From Actinomycetota bacterium (GTDB lineage: Bacteria; Actinomycetota; Actinomycetes; Actinomycetales; Microbacteriaceae), in the NCBI GenBank assembly GCA_029865895.1, contig JARXAN010000006.1, positions 1 through 35,014 on the forward strand: a DNA stretch of 35,014 bases, given 5' to 3'. Shown piece by piece: positions 17,446 through 26,258 of this stretch. Each line of letters opens with the position of its first letter. Within the stretch, counting starts at the first letter, position 1. The notes under the pieces are model-generated. The model was not told the origin of the DNA. It saw only the letters and a list, made by a program, of their open reading frames with translations, and made no database searches. The position numbers were made by a program, and so were the translations under genes.

Positions 17446-18354
17446 TTAGCCAACTTCTTGAAGTTTTTTGCCTCTGGTGTGGGTTGGCTTACAAATTAGG
17501 TTGGCTGGGTCTTCGTTGCAGCTATCGCACAAAAGAACCAAGTCCTTGCAGCCTAGGTTTTGGCAGTTTCTAAATTCCTTGGTGGCTCCGCCGCAGCACT
17601 CGCAAACACCGATGGTTACTGCCTCATCTGAGAAGTCGATGTTCATGCGACCATCAAAGACATAGAGCGAGCCTTCCCATAAGCCCTTGTCGCGGAATTT
17701 TTCGCCATAGCGAACAATGCCACCTTCGATTTGGTAGACCTCTTCAAAGCCGCGATTAATCATTACCGCGGAGAGAATCTCGCAGCGAATACCACCGGTG
17801 CAGTAGGTGACGATTGGCTTGTCCTTGAGGTGGTCATATTTGCCGCTCTCAAGCTCTGCGATGAAATCGTGTGTGGTCTGAACATCTGGCACGATGGCGT
17901 TCTTGAACTTGCCAATCTTTGCTTCGAAAGCATTGCGGCCGTCAAAGAAGACAACCTCATCGCCACGCTCCTCGACCAACTGGTTTACCTGGTGCGGCTT
18001 TAGGTGCTTACCACCGTTCACAACTCCAGACTTAGCCACCTTAATCTCGTTTGGAGTGGTGAAAGCAACTAGCTCTTTTCGTGCCTTCACGCTCAGTCTT
18101 GGGAAATCGTTTCCGGTGCCCTCGGACCACTTGAAGTCGATCTTTCCAAAGCCTGGATATTCCTTGGTGGCGCGAGAGTACTTCTTTAGGTCTTCCATGT
18201 CGCCACCGAGGGTGCCGTTAATGCCGTGCTCCGAAATCAGGATGCGGCCCTTGAGGTTCAAAGACGCAGCAAGGGTCTTCTGCCAAAGCATTACCGCCTT
18301 GGGGTCTGCTACCGGCGCAAAGCCGTAGTAGAGAATGATTTTGTTCAGAGCCAT
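17446..18354 (-). CDS. trhO: Rhodanese-domain tRNA uridine(34) hydroxylase TrhO (UPF0176/YceA-like)
   Basis: [50 protein letters not shown] (rhodanese active-site Cys), C-terminal CECCGG...C..LGC...CDSC. Start at ATG 18354. Confidence 0.92.
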   Translation of the reverse strand: MALNKIILYYGFAPVADPKAVMLWQKTLAASLNLKGRILISEHGINGTLGGDMEDLKKYSRATKEYPGFGKIDFKWSEGTGNDFPRLSVKARKELVAFTTPNEIKVAKSGVVNGGKHLKPHQVNQLVEERGDEVVFFDGRNAFEAKIGKFKNAIVPDVQTTHDFIAELESGKYDHLKDKPIVTYCTGGIRCEILSAVMINRGFEEVYQIEGGIVRYGEKFRDKGLWEGSLYVFDGRMNIDFSDEAVTIGVCECCGGATKEFRNCQNLGCKDLVLLCDSCNEDPANLICKPTHTRGKKLQEVG

Positions 18355-18395
18355 AATCAAAGTTTACCCCCGCACAACCGCCATAGACTAGGGGC

Positions 18396-20360
18396 ATGTC
18401 AATGAAGCCTGGGCTCAATAAAGCCGAACTAAACAACAGCATTCGTCCACAAGATGACCTCTTCAGACACGTCAATGGTCTGTGGCTGGAAAGCACCGCA
18501 ATCCCAGAAGATCAGGCTGTCTACGGCAGCTTCATGATTCTGCGCGATGACTCTGAACTAGCGGTCAAGGAAGTCCTAGAGGACGCCGCAGCCAACCCAA
18601 GACCAGGTGTTGCTCAGCAGATCGGTGACCTCTACGCCTCCTTCTTGGACGAGGACCGCATTGAGAAGCTCGGGTCCGAGCCACTGCAGGATGGCCTTGC
18701 TCGCATCTCCTCAGTTTCAAACCGCAGCGATTTGTTTAGGCTGCTAGGAACTTTGGAGCGCGAGGGCGTTCCAGGCATCTGGGGAAGCTACGTCGATAAC
18801 GATGCGGGCAACCCAGAGCGTTACCTAGTCCACATGTACCAGGGTGGCATCGGCCTTCCGGACAAGGACTACTACACCGACGAGAAGTACGAAGACATTC
18901 GCACCGAATACGTCCCACACATCTCCCGCATGCTGATGCTTGCCGGTTGGTCAGCAACCGACGCCATCGATGCAGCCCAGGCTATCTACGAACTTGAAGC
19001 CAAGATTGCTCAGCACCACTGGAGTCGAGTCGAGTCCCGTGAGGCTGAGAAGACTTACAACCTCAAGGACCTTGCAGGACTAAAGAGCCTGAACAAAAAG
19101 ATTCTTTGGGACGAATACCTTGCGGGTGCAGAACTCAAGAGTTCATTACTCGATTGGAATGTAGTGATGATGCCATCCTTCTTCGAAGGCATCGAGGATC
19201 TACTTGCAGACGAGCACCTAGAGACCTGGAAGCTTTGGCTGAGCTGGGTGCTAGTGCGCTCCTACGCTCCATACCTGAGTTCCGGTTTTATCGAAGAGCG
19301 CTTTGCTTTCTACGGAACGAAGCTAACCGGCCAGCCGGTTAACCGACCACGCTGGAAGCGAGCCGTTGGTTTGGTTGAGGGCAGCCTTGGCGAAGCAGTT
19401 GGACAGATCTACGTTGAGAAGAACTTCCCAGCATCGTCGAAGCAGAAGATGGAAGTTTTGGTCGGACACCTGACTGAGGCCTACCGCCAGAGCATTACCG
19501 CCCTCGACTGGATGACCGAAGAGACCAAGGTCAAGGCCTTGGAGAAGCTATCTAAGTTCACCCCAAAGATTGGTTACCCAGACAAGTGGAAGGACTACTC
19601 CGCTATCCAGATCTCTCGCGATGATTTGGTGGGCAACGTCAGAAACGTTTCCAGTTGGGAGTTTGACTACCACGCCAACAAGATCGGCGCACCAATCGAT
19701 CGTGACGAGTGGCACATGACCCCGCAGACCGTAAACGCCTATTACAACCCGGGCCTAAACGAGATCGTTTTCCCGGCAGCAATTTTGCAGCCACCGTTCT
19801 TCTCCCCGGAGGCAGATGACGCCATCAACTTCGGCGGCATCGGTGGTGTTATCGGTCACGAGATCGGTCACGGTTTTGATGACCAGGGTTCGAAGTATGA
19901 CGGCGATGGAAAGCTAGTTTCCTGGTGGACTGAAGCAGACCGCAAGGCATTCGAAGAGCGCACCAAGTCTTTGATCGACCAGTACAGCGAACTTAGCCCA
20001 GCAGGCTTGGACGACAGCCACAAGGTCAATGGTGAACTCACCATCGGTGAGAACATCGGAGACCTCGGTGGACTAGGTATCGCCTGGAAGGCGTACTTGA
20101 TTTCACTGAACGGTGCTCAACCTCCGGTGATCGACGGCATGAGTGCAGCAGAGCGCTTCCTGATGGCTTGGGCGCAGTGCTGGAGGGGCAAATCCCGCGA
20201 TGAGATCGCTATCCAGAGACTGGCTACCGACCCCCACTCGCCAACTGAGTTCCGCGTGAACCAGGTGGTCAAGAACCTTGACCTATTCCACGACACCTTC
20301 GCTACAACTGAGTCCGACGCTCTTTGGTTGGACAAAGACAAGCGCGTTGTGATCTGGTGA
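18396..20360 (+). CDS. M13-family zinc metallopeptidase (neprilysin/PepO-like)
   Basis: 654 aa; GVIGHEIGHGFDDQGSKYDG (HExxH), NGELTIGENIGDLGGL (ENxxD), C-terminal W. Confidence 0.95.
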   Translation: MSMKPGLNKAELNNSIRPQDDLFRHVNGLWLESTAIPEDQAVYGSFMILRDDSELAVKEVLEDAAANPRPGVAQQIGDLYASFLDEDRIEKLGSEPLQDGLARISSVSNRSDLFRLLGTLEREGVPGIWGSYVDNDAGNPERYLVHMYQGGIGLPDKDYYTDEKYEDIRTEYVPHISRMLMLAGWSATDAIDAAQAIYELEAKIAQHHWSRVESREAEKTYNLKDLAGLKSLNKKILWDEYLAGAELKSSLLDWNVVMMPSFFEGIEDLLADEHLETWKLWLSWVLVRSYAPYLSSGFIEERFAFYGTKLTGQPVNRPRWKRAVGLVEGSLGEAVGQIYVEKNFPASSKQKMEVLVGHLTEAYRQSITALDWMTEETKVKALEKLSKFTPKIGYPDKWKDYSAIQISRDDLVGNVRNVSSWEFDYHANKIGAPIDRDEWHMTPQTVNAYYNPGLNEIVFPAAILQPPFFSPEADDAINFGGIGGVIGHEIGHGFDDQGSKYDGDGKLVSWWTEADRKAFEERTKSLIDQYSELSPAGLDDSHKVNGELTIGENIGDLGGLGIAWKAYLISLNGAQPPVIDGMSAAERFLMAWAQCWRGKSRDEIAIQRLATDPHSPTEFRVNQVVKNLDLFHDTFATTESDALWLDKDKRVVIW

Positions 20361-20908
20361 AACTCTGGTTCCGAATCCTCTATGTGATGCTCACCTGGAG
20401 GAGCAGATCGAAGCTGCGGATTGACGAGGTTTCCACCGTCTCTTTCCGAGTGTGGCCAACTGACCTAGACATATACCGTCACATGAACAACGGTGTCTTT
20501 CTCACCCTGATGGATCTTGGTCGCTATGACCAGGGTCTGCGAACCGGCTTTTGGCAGAAGTGGCGCAAGGTCGGTTGGTATCCAATCGTCGTGAACTCCA
20601 CGATCAGCTATCGCAAATCACTAGAGCCATGGCAGAAGTTTGATATCGAAACCAAGGTGATTGGTTGGGATGAGGTCGCATACTTCATCGAGCAGCGCTT
20701 TGTTAGAAACGGCGAGATCTATGCCAGGGCAATTATGCGTGGCAGATTCCTAAAGCGCAGCTGGGGCATCGTTACCCCGCAGGAAGTTATGGAAGGGTCT
20801 GGTGGTTGGCCTGGCGTTGAACCAAAGCTTCCACAGTGGGTAACCGACTGGGCAGCAAGCGCTCAGCTTCCAAAGGGCAAAGAGCCAGCCCCAAGTAACT
20901 GGGATTAA
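20357..20908 (+). CDS. Acyl-CoA thioesterase-like hotdog-fold protein
   Basis: VKLWFRILYVMLTW...FRVWPTDLDIYRHMNNGVFLTLMDLGRYD... (hotdog motif); GTG at 20357 overlaps the peptidase TGA stop. Confidence 0.8.
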   Translation: MKLWFRILYVMLTWRSRSKLRIDEVSTVSFRVWPTDLDIYRHMNNGVFLTLMDLGRYDQGLRTGFWQKWRKVGWYPIVVNSTISYRKSLEPWQKFDIETKVIGWDEVAYFIEQRFVRNGEIYARAIMRGRFLKRSWGIVTPQEVMEGSGGWPGVEPKLPQWVTDWAASAQLPKGKEPAPSNWD

Positions 20909-21237
20909 GAACTAGCTCCAGGCCACTTGCAAGCTGCAATGGCTTCTTCGATTGGGTTGAGCAGCAGGTCCTGAGTCTCAGGGTGCTTTTCCATGTACTT
21001 CACGGTGTAGGAACAAATCGGCACAACCTTGCCCATGTCCTCGGCGCGAATAGTGTCCAGTGACTCACGAAGCAAGATAGCTGCAAGGTTCTTGCCCTGG
21101 TGCGCTGGGTCAACCTCGGTGTGGGTTAGGCGAATCTCAGAGTCGACCTGCTCGTAGTCCATCAACCCAACGCGCTCGTCTTCTAGGTAAATCTCAAAGC
21201 GATTGTTTTCTGGCTTGTGGACAACGTTTGCGCTCAT
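20905..21237 (-). CDS. Small GNAT-family N-acetyltransferase (YjdJ/GTL3B-like)
   Basis: 110 aa: FEIYLEDERVGLMDYE...IRLTHTEVDPAHQGKNLAAILLRESLDTIRAEDMGKVVPICSYTVKYMEKHPE. Confidence 0.85.
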   Translation of the reverse strand: MSANVVHKPENNRFEIYLEDERVGLMDYEQVDSEIRLTHTEVDPAHQGKNLAAILLRESLDTIRAEDMGKVVPICSYTVKYMEKHPETQDLLLNPIEEAIAACKWPGASS

Positions 21238-21255
21238 GCTGTTAATCTTTCCCTC

Positions 21256-22104
21256 GTGACTGGCAACTTAGTAATCATGGGGGATAACCTCGGGCATCTC
21301 AAGTCGATGCCTAGCGAGTCCGTGCAGCTGATCTACATAGACCCGCCATTCAACACCGGTCGCGAGCAGGTGCGAACCAATCGCACCTCTAAAGTGAGCG
21401 AATCCGGAAGGGTTGGCTTCCAAGGCAAAAGGTATGAGCAGATAGTTTCCAAGGTGCTCAGCTATGACGACGAGTTCGCTGACTACTGGGCATTTCTAGA
21501 GCCAAGGCTTGTAGAGAGCTGGCGCTTACTTTCCGACACGGGAACTCTTTACCTTCACCTTGACTATCGCGAATCCCACTACGCCAAAGTTCTACTCGAT
21601 GCACTATTCGGCAGAGAGTGCTTTCTAAACGAGATCATCTGGGCCTACGACTATGGCGCGAGATCCAAGTCGCGCTGGCCGGCAAAGCATGACAACATCC
21701 TGGTTTACATCAAGAATCCAAAGACCTACTACTTCAACTCCAAAGAGGTAGATCGCGAGCCATACATGGCACCGGGGCTCGTGACCAAGGAGAAGGCGGA
21801 GCTGGGCAAGCTACCGACAGATGTTTGGTGGCACACCATTGTCTCTCCAACCGGCAAAGAGAAGACCGGTTACCCAACTCAAAAACCCGAAGGAATTCTC
21901 AGGCGCATCATCATGGCGAGCTCAAAGCCCGGTGATACGGTCTTGGATTTCTTTGGTGGCTCAGGAACTACTGCAGCGGTTGCGGCAAAGCTTGATAGAA
22001 GGTTCATAACCATCGATCAAAGTCAAGATTCAATAACTGTGATTACCGATCGGCTGAAGAAAAACGGTGTCGAGTTTGAATTGGTTTCACGCTCAACCAA
22101 ATAA
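21256..22104 (+). CDS. Site-specific DNA methyltransferase (beta class, N6-A or N4-C), no adjacent restriction gene
   Basis: LIYIDPPFNTG (motif IV) precedes VLDFFGGSGTTAAVAAKLDRRFITID (motif I); TQKPEGILRRII (motif X-like). GTG at 21256 preferred over the ATG at 21217, which lies inside the GNAT ORF. Confidence 0.9.
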   Translation: MTGNLVIMGDNLGHLKSMPSESVQLIYIDPPFNTGREQVRTNRTSKVSESGRVGFQGKRYEQIVSKVLSYDDEFADYWAFLEPRLVESWRLLSDTGTLYLHLDYRESHYAKVLLDALFGRECFLNEIIWAYDYGARSKSRWPAKHDNILVYIKNPKTYYFNSKEVDREPYMAPGLVTKEKAELGKLPTDVWWHTIVSPTGKEKTGYPTQKPEGILRRIIMASSKPGDTVLDFFGGSGTTAAVAAKLDRRFITIDQSQDSITVITDRLKKNGVEFELVSRSTK

Positions 22105-23461
22105 CGTATGCCGATATAAGAATGTAAATTGCAGCGACGGTCATAGCCATTCCAAGATTCTCAACACCCGGTCGACCCAAGAGTTTGAAAAGCACAATCG
22201 GCAAGGTCTCGTTGGAGCCGAATGCTAGGAAGCTTGCAGCTCCAAACTCTCCGATCGAAACCATCGCCGAAAATGCTGTCGCAAGGGCAACGCTCTTTTT
22301 GATCAACGGCAGTTCGATCATCGAGACTCTTTGGAACGTTCCAGCGCCATCCAAGGCACTCGCCTCGAGCACATCCCGGTCGATGGACAAACGCGCAGGT
22401 CTCAGTATTTGGAAGGCCACCGGCAGTGCGAAGAGCACTTGAATGAGTGGAAGCAATACCCAAGAGCTCGTGAGTGCTCTTGGCAGGTAACCCGCGAGAG
22501 CAAGTGTCGCCAGTCCAATCACAACGGGTGAAATACCAATTGGAATGAGCACCCAACTGGAAGGTCGCTTCCTACTAGCCAGCAGGTAGGCAACTGGCAC
22601 GGCAACCAACACGACAACAAGCGCGTTGCGAATGCTATTGATGCTGGCATCCACAACAGTGATGTTCAGTAGCTCCCGCTCACCCTTAGTTGAGAGATTA
22701 GCGAAATTGGTTATCAACCCCGGGCCAGTGAACGCTTTGGAAACAACAAATCCAATCGCAACAAAAACCAAAGCTGAAAGAGTAAGCCCCAAGGATTTAT
22801 CAAACAGAGTGGGCCGCAGGATTGACTTCTCGATCTGGTCAAGTGGGGAAGGGGAGCCACTGATCCTTTTGGAGAACTGAAACATTGCGACAGTGAGCAG
22901 AGTTTGCAGTGCCGCGTAGAGCCCAGCTCTCTCGAGATCAAGTTGCTGCAAAGTTGCAATTGCAATCTCGGTCTCGAGAGTCTTCACCTGCCCAGCTCCA
23001 AGAGTCAGCACTAATCCAAAACTTGTTGCCGAATAGAGGGCCACCAAAAGTGATGCGGAGATAAGGCCTGGAAGTTGCTGCGGAAACTCGACACTTCCTC
23101 GAATCTGATTTTCGGAAGCGCCATCCAAACGAGCAGCTTCAATTTGCTCGCGGTCGATAGTTGATCCAGCAAAAACCTTTGCGATGAAACCGAAGTTCAT
23201 CAAAACATGCGCAGCAATCACCAGCAACATTCCAATATTGGAATTTACTTTTAGCTCCCCGAATACCCCAACGAACGCAAGTCCAATAATCAGTGGTGGC
23301 AACAGAAAAGGAATCAGGGTTAGCGTTGAAATACCTCGAGCAAGTTGTGGACTGAGACTCCGCAACCAGCTGCCGAATGGAACGCCAACCACAACTGACA
23401 GAGCAGCACTCACCACCGCAATAAATGCGGTGGTGAGAAACAGCTCGAGGCTAGTTGTCAA
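22043..23461 (-). CDS. thiP: Thiamine ABC transporter permease (two fused BPD-type permease domains)
   Basis: 472 aa with two EAA-type loops (EAARLDGASENQIRGSVEFPQQLPGL, EASALDGAGTFQRVSMIELPLIKKS); 11-nt overlap with thiB and an upstream TPP riboswitch. Confidence 0.88.
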   Translation of the reverse strand: MTTSLELFLTTAFIAVVSAALSVVVGVPFGSWLRSLSPQLARGISTLTLIPFLLPPLIIGLAFVGVFGELKVNSNIGMLLVIAAHVLMNFGFIAKVFAGSTIDREQIEAARLDGASENQIRGSVEFPQQLPGLISASLLVALYSATSFGLVLTLGAGQVKTLETEIAIATLQQLDLERAGLYAALQTLLTVAMFQFSKRISGSPSPLDQIEKSILRPTLFDKSLGLTLSALVFVAIGFVVSKAFTGPGLITNFANLSTKGERELLNITVVDASINSIRNALVVVLVAVPVAYLLASRKRPSSWVLIPIGISPVVIGLATLALAGYLPRALTSSWVLLPLIQVLFALPVAFQILRPARLSIDRDVLEASALDGAGTFQRVSMIELPLIKKSVALATAFSAMVSIGEFGAASFLAFGSNETLPIVLFKLLGRPGVENLGMAMTVAAIYILISAYVIWLSVKPIQTRHRFSSADR

Positions 23462-24404
23462 AAACGTCAGACCAGTCGGTCAGCCAGCGCTCGCGGTTTG
23501 CCGCGAAGTCAAGGTTCTCACCGATCACACTTTCGGCAGGCGCTCCAAACTCCTGGAACTCTGCCGGTAGGTCAACGCCAGCGTTTGGATAAACAAACAT
23601 GTTCCATGGCAAGGCTGCCTGGAAGCTCTCGGACAATAGGTAATCGATGACGGCCTGGCCACCTGGAGTGTTAGGTGCACCCTTTACTAAACCGGTGTAT
23701 TCGTATTGTCTAAAGCACTCGGTGCTGAGTGACTTGGACTGCGGCTTGCCATCCTTTAGTTCTGCAACTGGTGAGCTCGCGTAACTGAGAACGATCGGCC
23801 GAGTTCCGCCGTAGCGGGTGAAGTCGGTGAAGTAAGCATCGGTCCAGCTTGAAGTGGTCTTGAGACCGTTGTCTCGCAGCGATCTCCAGTATGCGAATAC
23901 ATCTGCTTCGGTCTCAAAGCCAGCATGAGTGGTGATCAAAAAGGCCATGCCTGGAGAGGACAGGTTTGGATTTGGTATGACAACTAGATCGCGGTATTCA
24001 CTCTTCCCAAGATCACGCCAGCTGGCTGGCGGCTGGATGCCGTTCTTCTCAAACCATGCAATGTCGAAGTTGAAGCAAACGTCTCCGTAGTTGACCTGTT
24101 GTAAATCTTCAACAATGTCGTTCTCTAGCGCAACGGAAGCAAAGGTGTTGTCGATGCCATAGACCACATCTGCAACCGGTGCATTCTTGGTGAGTACCAA
24201 TTGGTTAGTCAAGCTACCCGTGTCGCCGAGAGTGATAACTTCGAGCTGATACCCGGAGGACTCTTCAAACTCGGCGATCTGTTCGTCGCTGATGTAGAAC
24301 GATTCGTGGGTTGCGAGTCTTACGACTTCGATTTTCTCTTCGGCCGCAGGTGCACAGCCGGTTAGGACAAGGGCCGCAATTGCGATTGCAACTAGTTTCT
24401 TCAT
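23451..24404 (-). CDS. thiB: Thiamine ABC transporter substrate-binding lipoprotein
   Basis: MKKLVAIAIAALVLTGCAPAAEE (lipobox LTGC) then VRLATHESFYISDEQIAEFEESSGYQLEVITLGDTGSLTNQLVLTKNAPVADVVYGIDNTF. The ORF-track extension to 24467 runs into the riboswitch leader, so start is set at 24404. Confidence 0.93.
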   Translation of the reverse strand: MKKLVAIAIAALVLTGCAPAAEEKIEVVRLATHESFYISDEQIAEFEESSGYQLEVITLGDTGSLTNQLVLTKNAPVADVVYGIDNTFASVALENDIVEDLQQVNYGDVCFNFDIAWFEKNGIQPPASWRDLGKSEYRDLVVIPNPNLSSPGMAFLITTHAGFETEADVFAYWRSLRDNGLKTTSSWTDAYFTDFTRYGGTRPIVLSYASSPVAELKDGKPQSKSLSTECFRQYEYTGLVKGAPNTPGGQAVIDYLLSESFQAALPWNMFVYPNAGVDLPAEFQEFGAPAESVIGENLDFAANRERWLTDWSDVFDN

Positions 24405-24435
24405 TTCGTGCCTTTCATAAATGTTAGGCACGGGT
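24405..24435 (-). promoter_or_regulatory. Riboswitch expression platform: SD-sequestering hairpin
   Basis: Minus strand CGTGCCT-AACATTTATGAA-AGGCACG followed by AAATG; the thiB SD (AAAGG) overlaps the 3' arm. Confidence 0.75.
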
Positions 24436-24442
24436 TCGAGGT

Positions 24443-24530
24443 GTCTCCCTGCGCTGGCATTACCCATATCAGGTTCGACGGTCGAAGACTAGCTAGTCTT
24501 CCTCTCAGTCCGGTTTACCGAACTCCCGTG
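24443..24530 (-). ncRNA. TPP (THI-box) riboswitch aptamer
   Basis: Minus strand: CACGGGAGTTCGGTAAACCGGACTGAGAGGAAGACTAGCTAGTCTTCGACCGTCGAACCTGATATGGGTAATGCCAGCGCAGGGAGA; conserved CTGAGAG, GAACCTGAT, GGGTAATGCCAGCG and AGGGA blocks. Confidence 0.96.
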
Positions 24531-24537
24531 TAGAAAA

Positions 24538-24543
24538 AGTATA
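24538..24543 (-). promoter_or_regulatory. Candidate -10 hexamer (TATACT) for the thiBP transcript
   Basis: TATACT 7-8 nt upstream of the riboswitch 5' end, between MFS stop codon and aptamer; -35 only weakly matching. Confidence 0.45.
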
Positions 24544-24547
24544 AGTC

Positions 24548-26230
24548 TTAGTGCGCCGCAGCGGCAGCCTCGGCTGCCTCCTGGGATGCACTCTTTTCTC
24601 TCAGCGGGATCTCCTTGATAAACCAGCTGATAACAAAAGCGACTGCGATGATGACTGATGCCAGCATGAACACGGTTAGCGAGCTCTCCACAAAACCAAT
24701 TCGGAACGGCAGCGTCAAACGCTCGTCTGCACCGATTAGGAACGAGCTGTCACTGGTGATTCCCTCAGCCCCTGAAGGACCAGACTTCAGAATCTCGAGA
24801 ATGCCCGCATTGGCCTGGTTCTCCAAAACCTGCGGGTCTTGAAGTGCGGAGGCAAAACCATTCTTGACAGCGGTCGTCTCGAAGGCTGCCTGAATTTTGT
24901 CCACCACCTGCGAGAACAAGATCGACATGAAGATGGCGACACCGAAGGTGCCACCCATCTGACGGAAGAAGGTTGCCGATGAAGTGGCAACACCGATGTC
25001 CTTTGCCTCAACTGCGTTCTGGCTTGCCACCATGGTGGTTTGCATTAGCTGTCCAAGACCCATACCGATTAGCACCATGCCGATTGCCAAGACCCAGAGT
25101 GGAGTGTCAGCGCGCATGAGGAGAACCATGTATGTGTAACCAATTGTCAGAGTGGCGGTGCCGGTGTTGAAGAAGATGCGGTACTTGCCAGTCTTGGAAG
25201 TCACGCGACCAGCGGTGATGGTTGCGCTCATCATTCCAACCACCATCGGTAGCATCATGAAACCAACCATGGTTGGCGATACTCCGTAGATGATCTGAAT
25301 GATCAACGGAAGCACAATCATGCCGCCGAACATTCCGATGCCGATGATGAAGCCAAGAATCTGAGTTCTGGCAAAAGTTTGGTTCTTGAATAGGGTCAAC
25401 GGGATAAGAGCGGACTCACCCATCTTCTTCTCGATCGTGATGAAGGAGATGATTCCTGCGACACCGGTGACATACATCGCAATAGATAGCGGTGAACCCC
25501 AACCCCACTCGCGACCCTGCTCAGCAACCAATAGCAGTGGCACGGTCGCGAAGATGATTGTGACAGCACCCCACCAGTCGATTCTCTGCTGCTTAGGAGT
25601 GTGAGGAACGTGCAGGAAGACGGTCACCATGATCAGGGATGCGATGCCAACCGGCAGGTTGATCAGGAACACCCAGCGCCAGCCATCAATCCAAAGAATT
25701 TGATCGATGCCCGCGAAGGTTCCACCCACCACAGGTCCCAAAAGCGAGGAAGAACCAAAGACCGCCAGGAACAAGCCCTGGTACTTTGCTCGCTCTCTAG
25801 GTGGAACGATGTCGGCGATGATGGTCAGCGCGAGCGAAAACAGACCACCGGCCCCAATGCCCTGAAGTGCTCGGTAGGCAGCGAGCTCAACCATGCTGGT
25901 GGCAAAACCTGTTGTCACAGAACCGACGACGAAGATAACGATGGCAACCAAGAACAGTGGTCGACGACCAAAGAGATCACCGAGCTTTCCATAAATAGGA
26001 GTCGAGACAGTTGAGGTAATCAGGTAGGCGGTAGTTGCCCAAGCCTGAAGCGATAGACCATCAAGGTCATCTGCAATTGTGCGCATCGCGGCACCAACCA
26101 CCGATTGGTCAAGAGCTGCCAAGAACATGCCGGACATCAGACCGATTAGAACCAGCCAGATTTGTCTAGGAGTCATTGCGCCTGATTTAGCAGCTTCTTT
26201 TGCGGCTTCCCGCTTTGATTTAGTAGGCAA
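24548..26230 (-). CDS. MFS transporter, DHA2 (14-TM, EmrB/QacA-type) family
   Basis: IWLVLIGLMSGMFLAALDQSVVGAAMRTIADDL...YGKLGDLFGRRPLFLVAIVIFVVGS...LQGIGAGGLFSLALTIIADIVPPRERAKYQGLF. TTG at 26230 with SD GGAG preferred; the ORF extends to 26344. Confidence 0.92.
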   Translation of the reverse strand: MPTKSKREAAKEAAKSGAMTPRQIWLVLIGLMSGMFLAALDQSVVGAAMRTIADDLDGLSLQAWATTAYLITSTVSTPIYGKLGDLFGRRPLFLVAIVIFVVGSVTTGFATSMVELAAYRALQGIGAGGLFSLALTIIADIVPPRERAKYQGLFLAVFGSSSLLGPVVGGTFAGIDQILWIDGWRWVFLINLPVGIASLIMVTVFLHVPHTPKQQRIDWWGAVTIIFATVPLLLVAEQGREWGWGSPLSIAMYVTGVAGIISFITIEKKMGESALIPLTLFKNQTFARTQILGFIIGIGMFGGMIVLPLIIQIIYGVSPTMVGFMMLPMVVGMMSATITAGRVTSKTGKYRIFFNTGTATLTIGYTYMVLLMRADTPLWVLAIGMVLIGMGLGQLMQTTMVASQNAVEAKDIGVATSSATFFRQMGGTFGVAIFMSILFSQVVDKIQAAFETTAVKNGFASALQDPQVLENQANAGILEILKSGPSGAEGITSDSSFLIGADERLTLPFRIGFVESSLTVFMLASVIIAVAFVISWFIKEIPLREKSASQEAAEAAAAAH

Positions 26231-26258
26231 TGGCACTCCAAGTTTTAGGGTGGTACTC

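Noticed and set aside
24482-24499. Perfect palindrome GAAGACTAGCTAGTCTTC as a possible operator
   Set aside because: It falls inside the TPP aptamer and is explained as a variable stem-loop of the riboswitch.
25601-26014. 137-aa plus-strand ORF with His/Gln/Asp-rich translation
   Set aside because: Antisense to the MFS gene core; composition is a by-product of the opposite frame.
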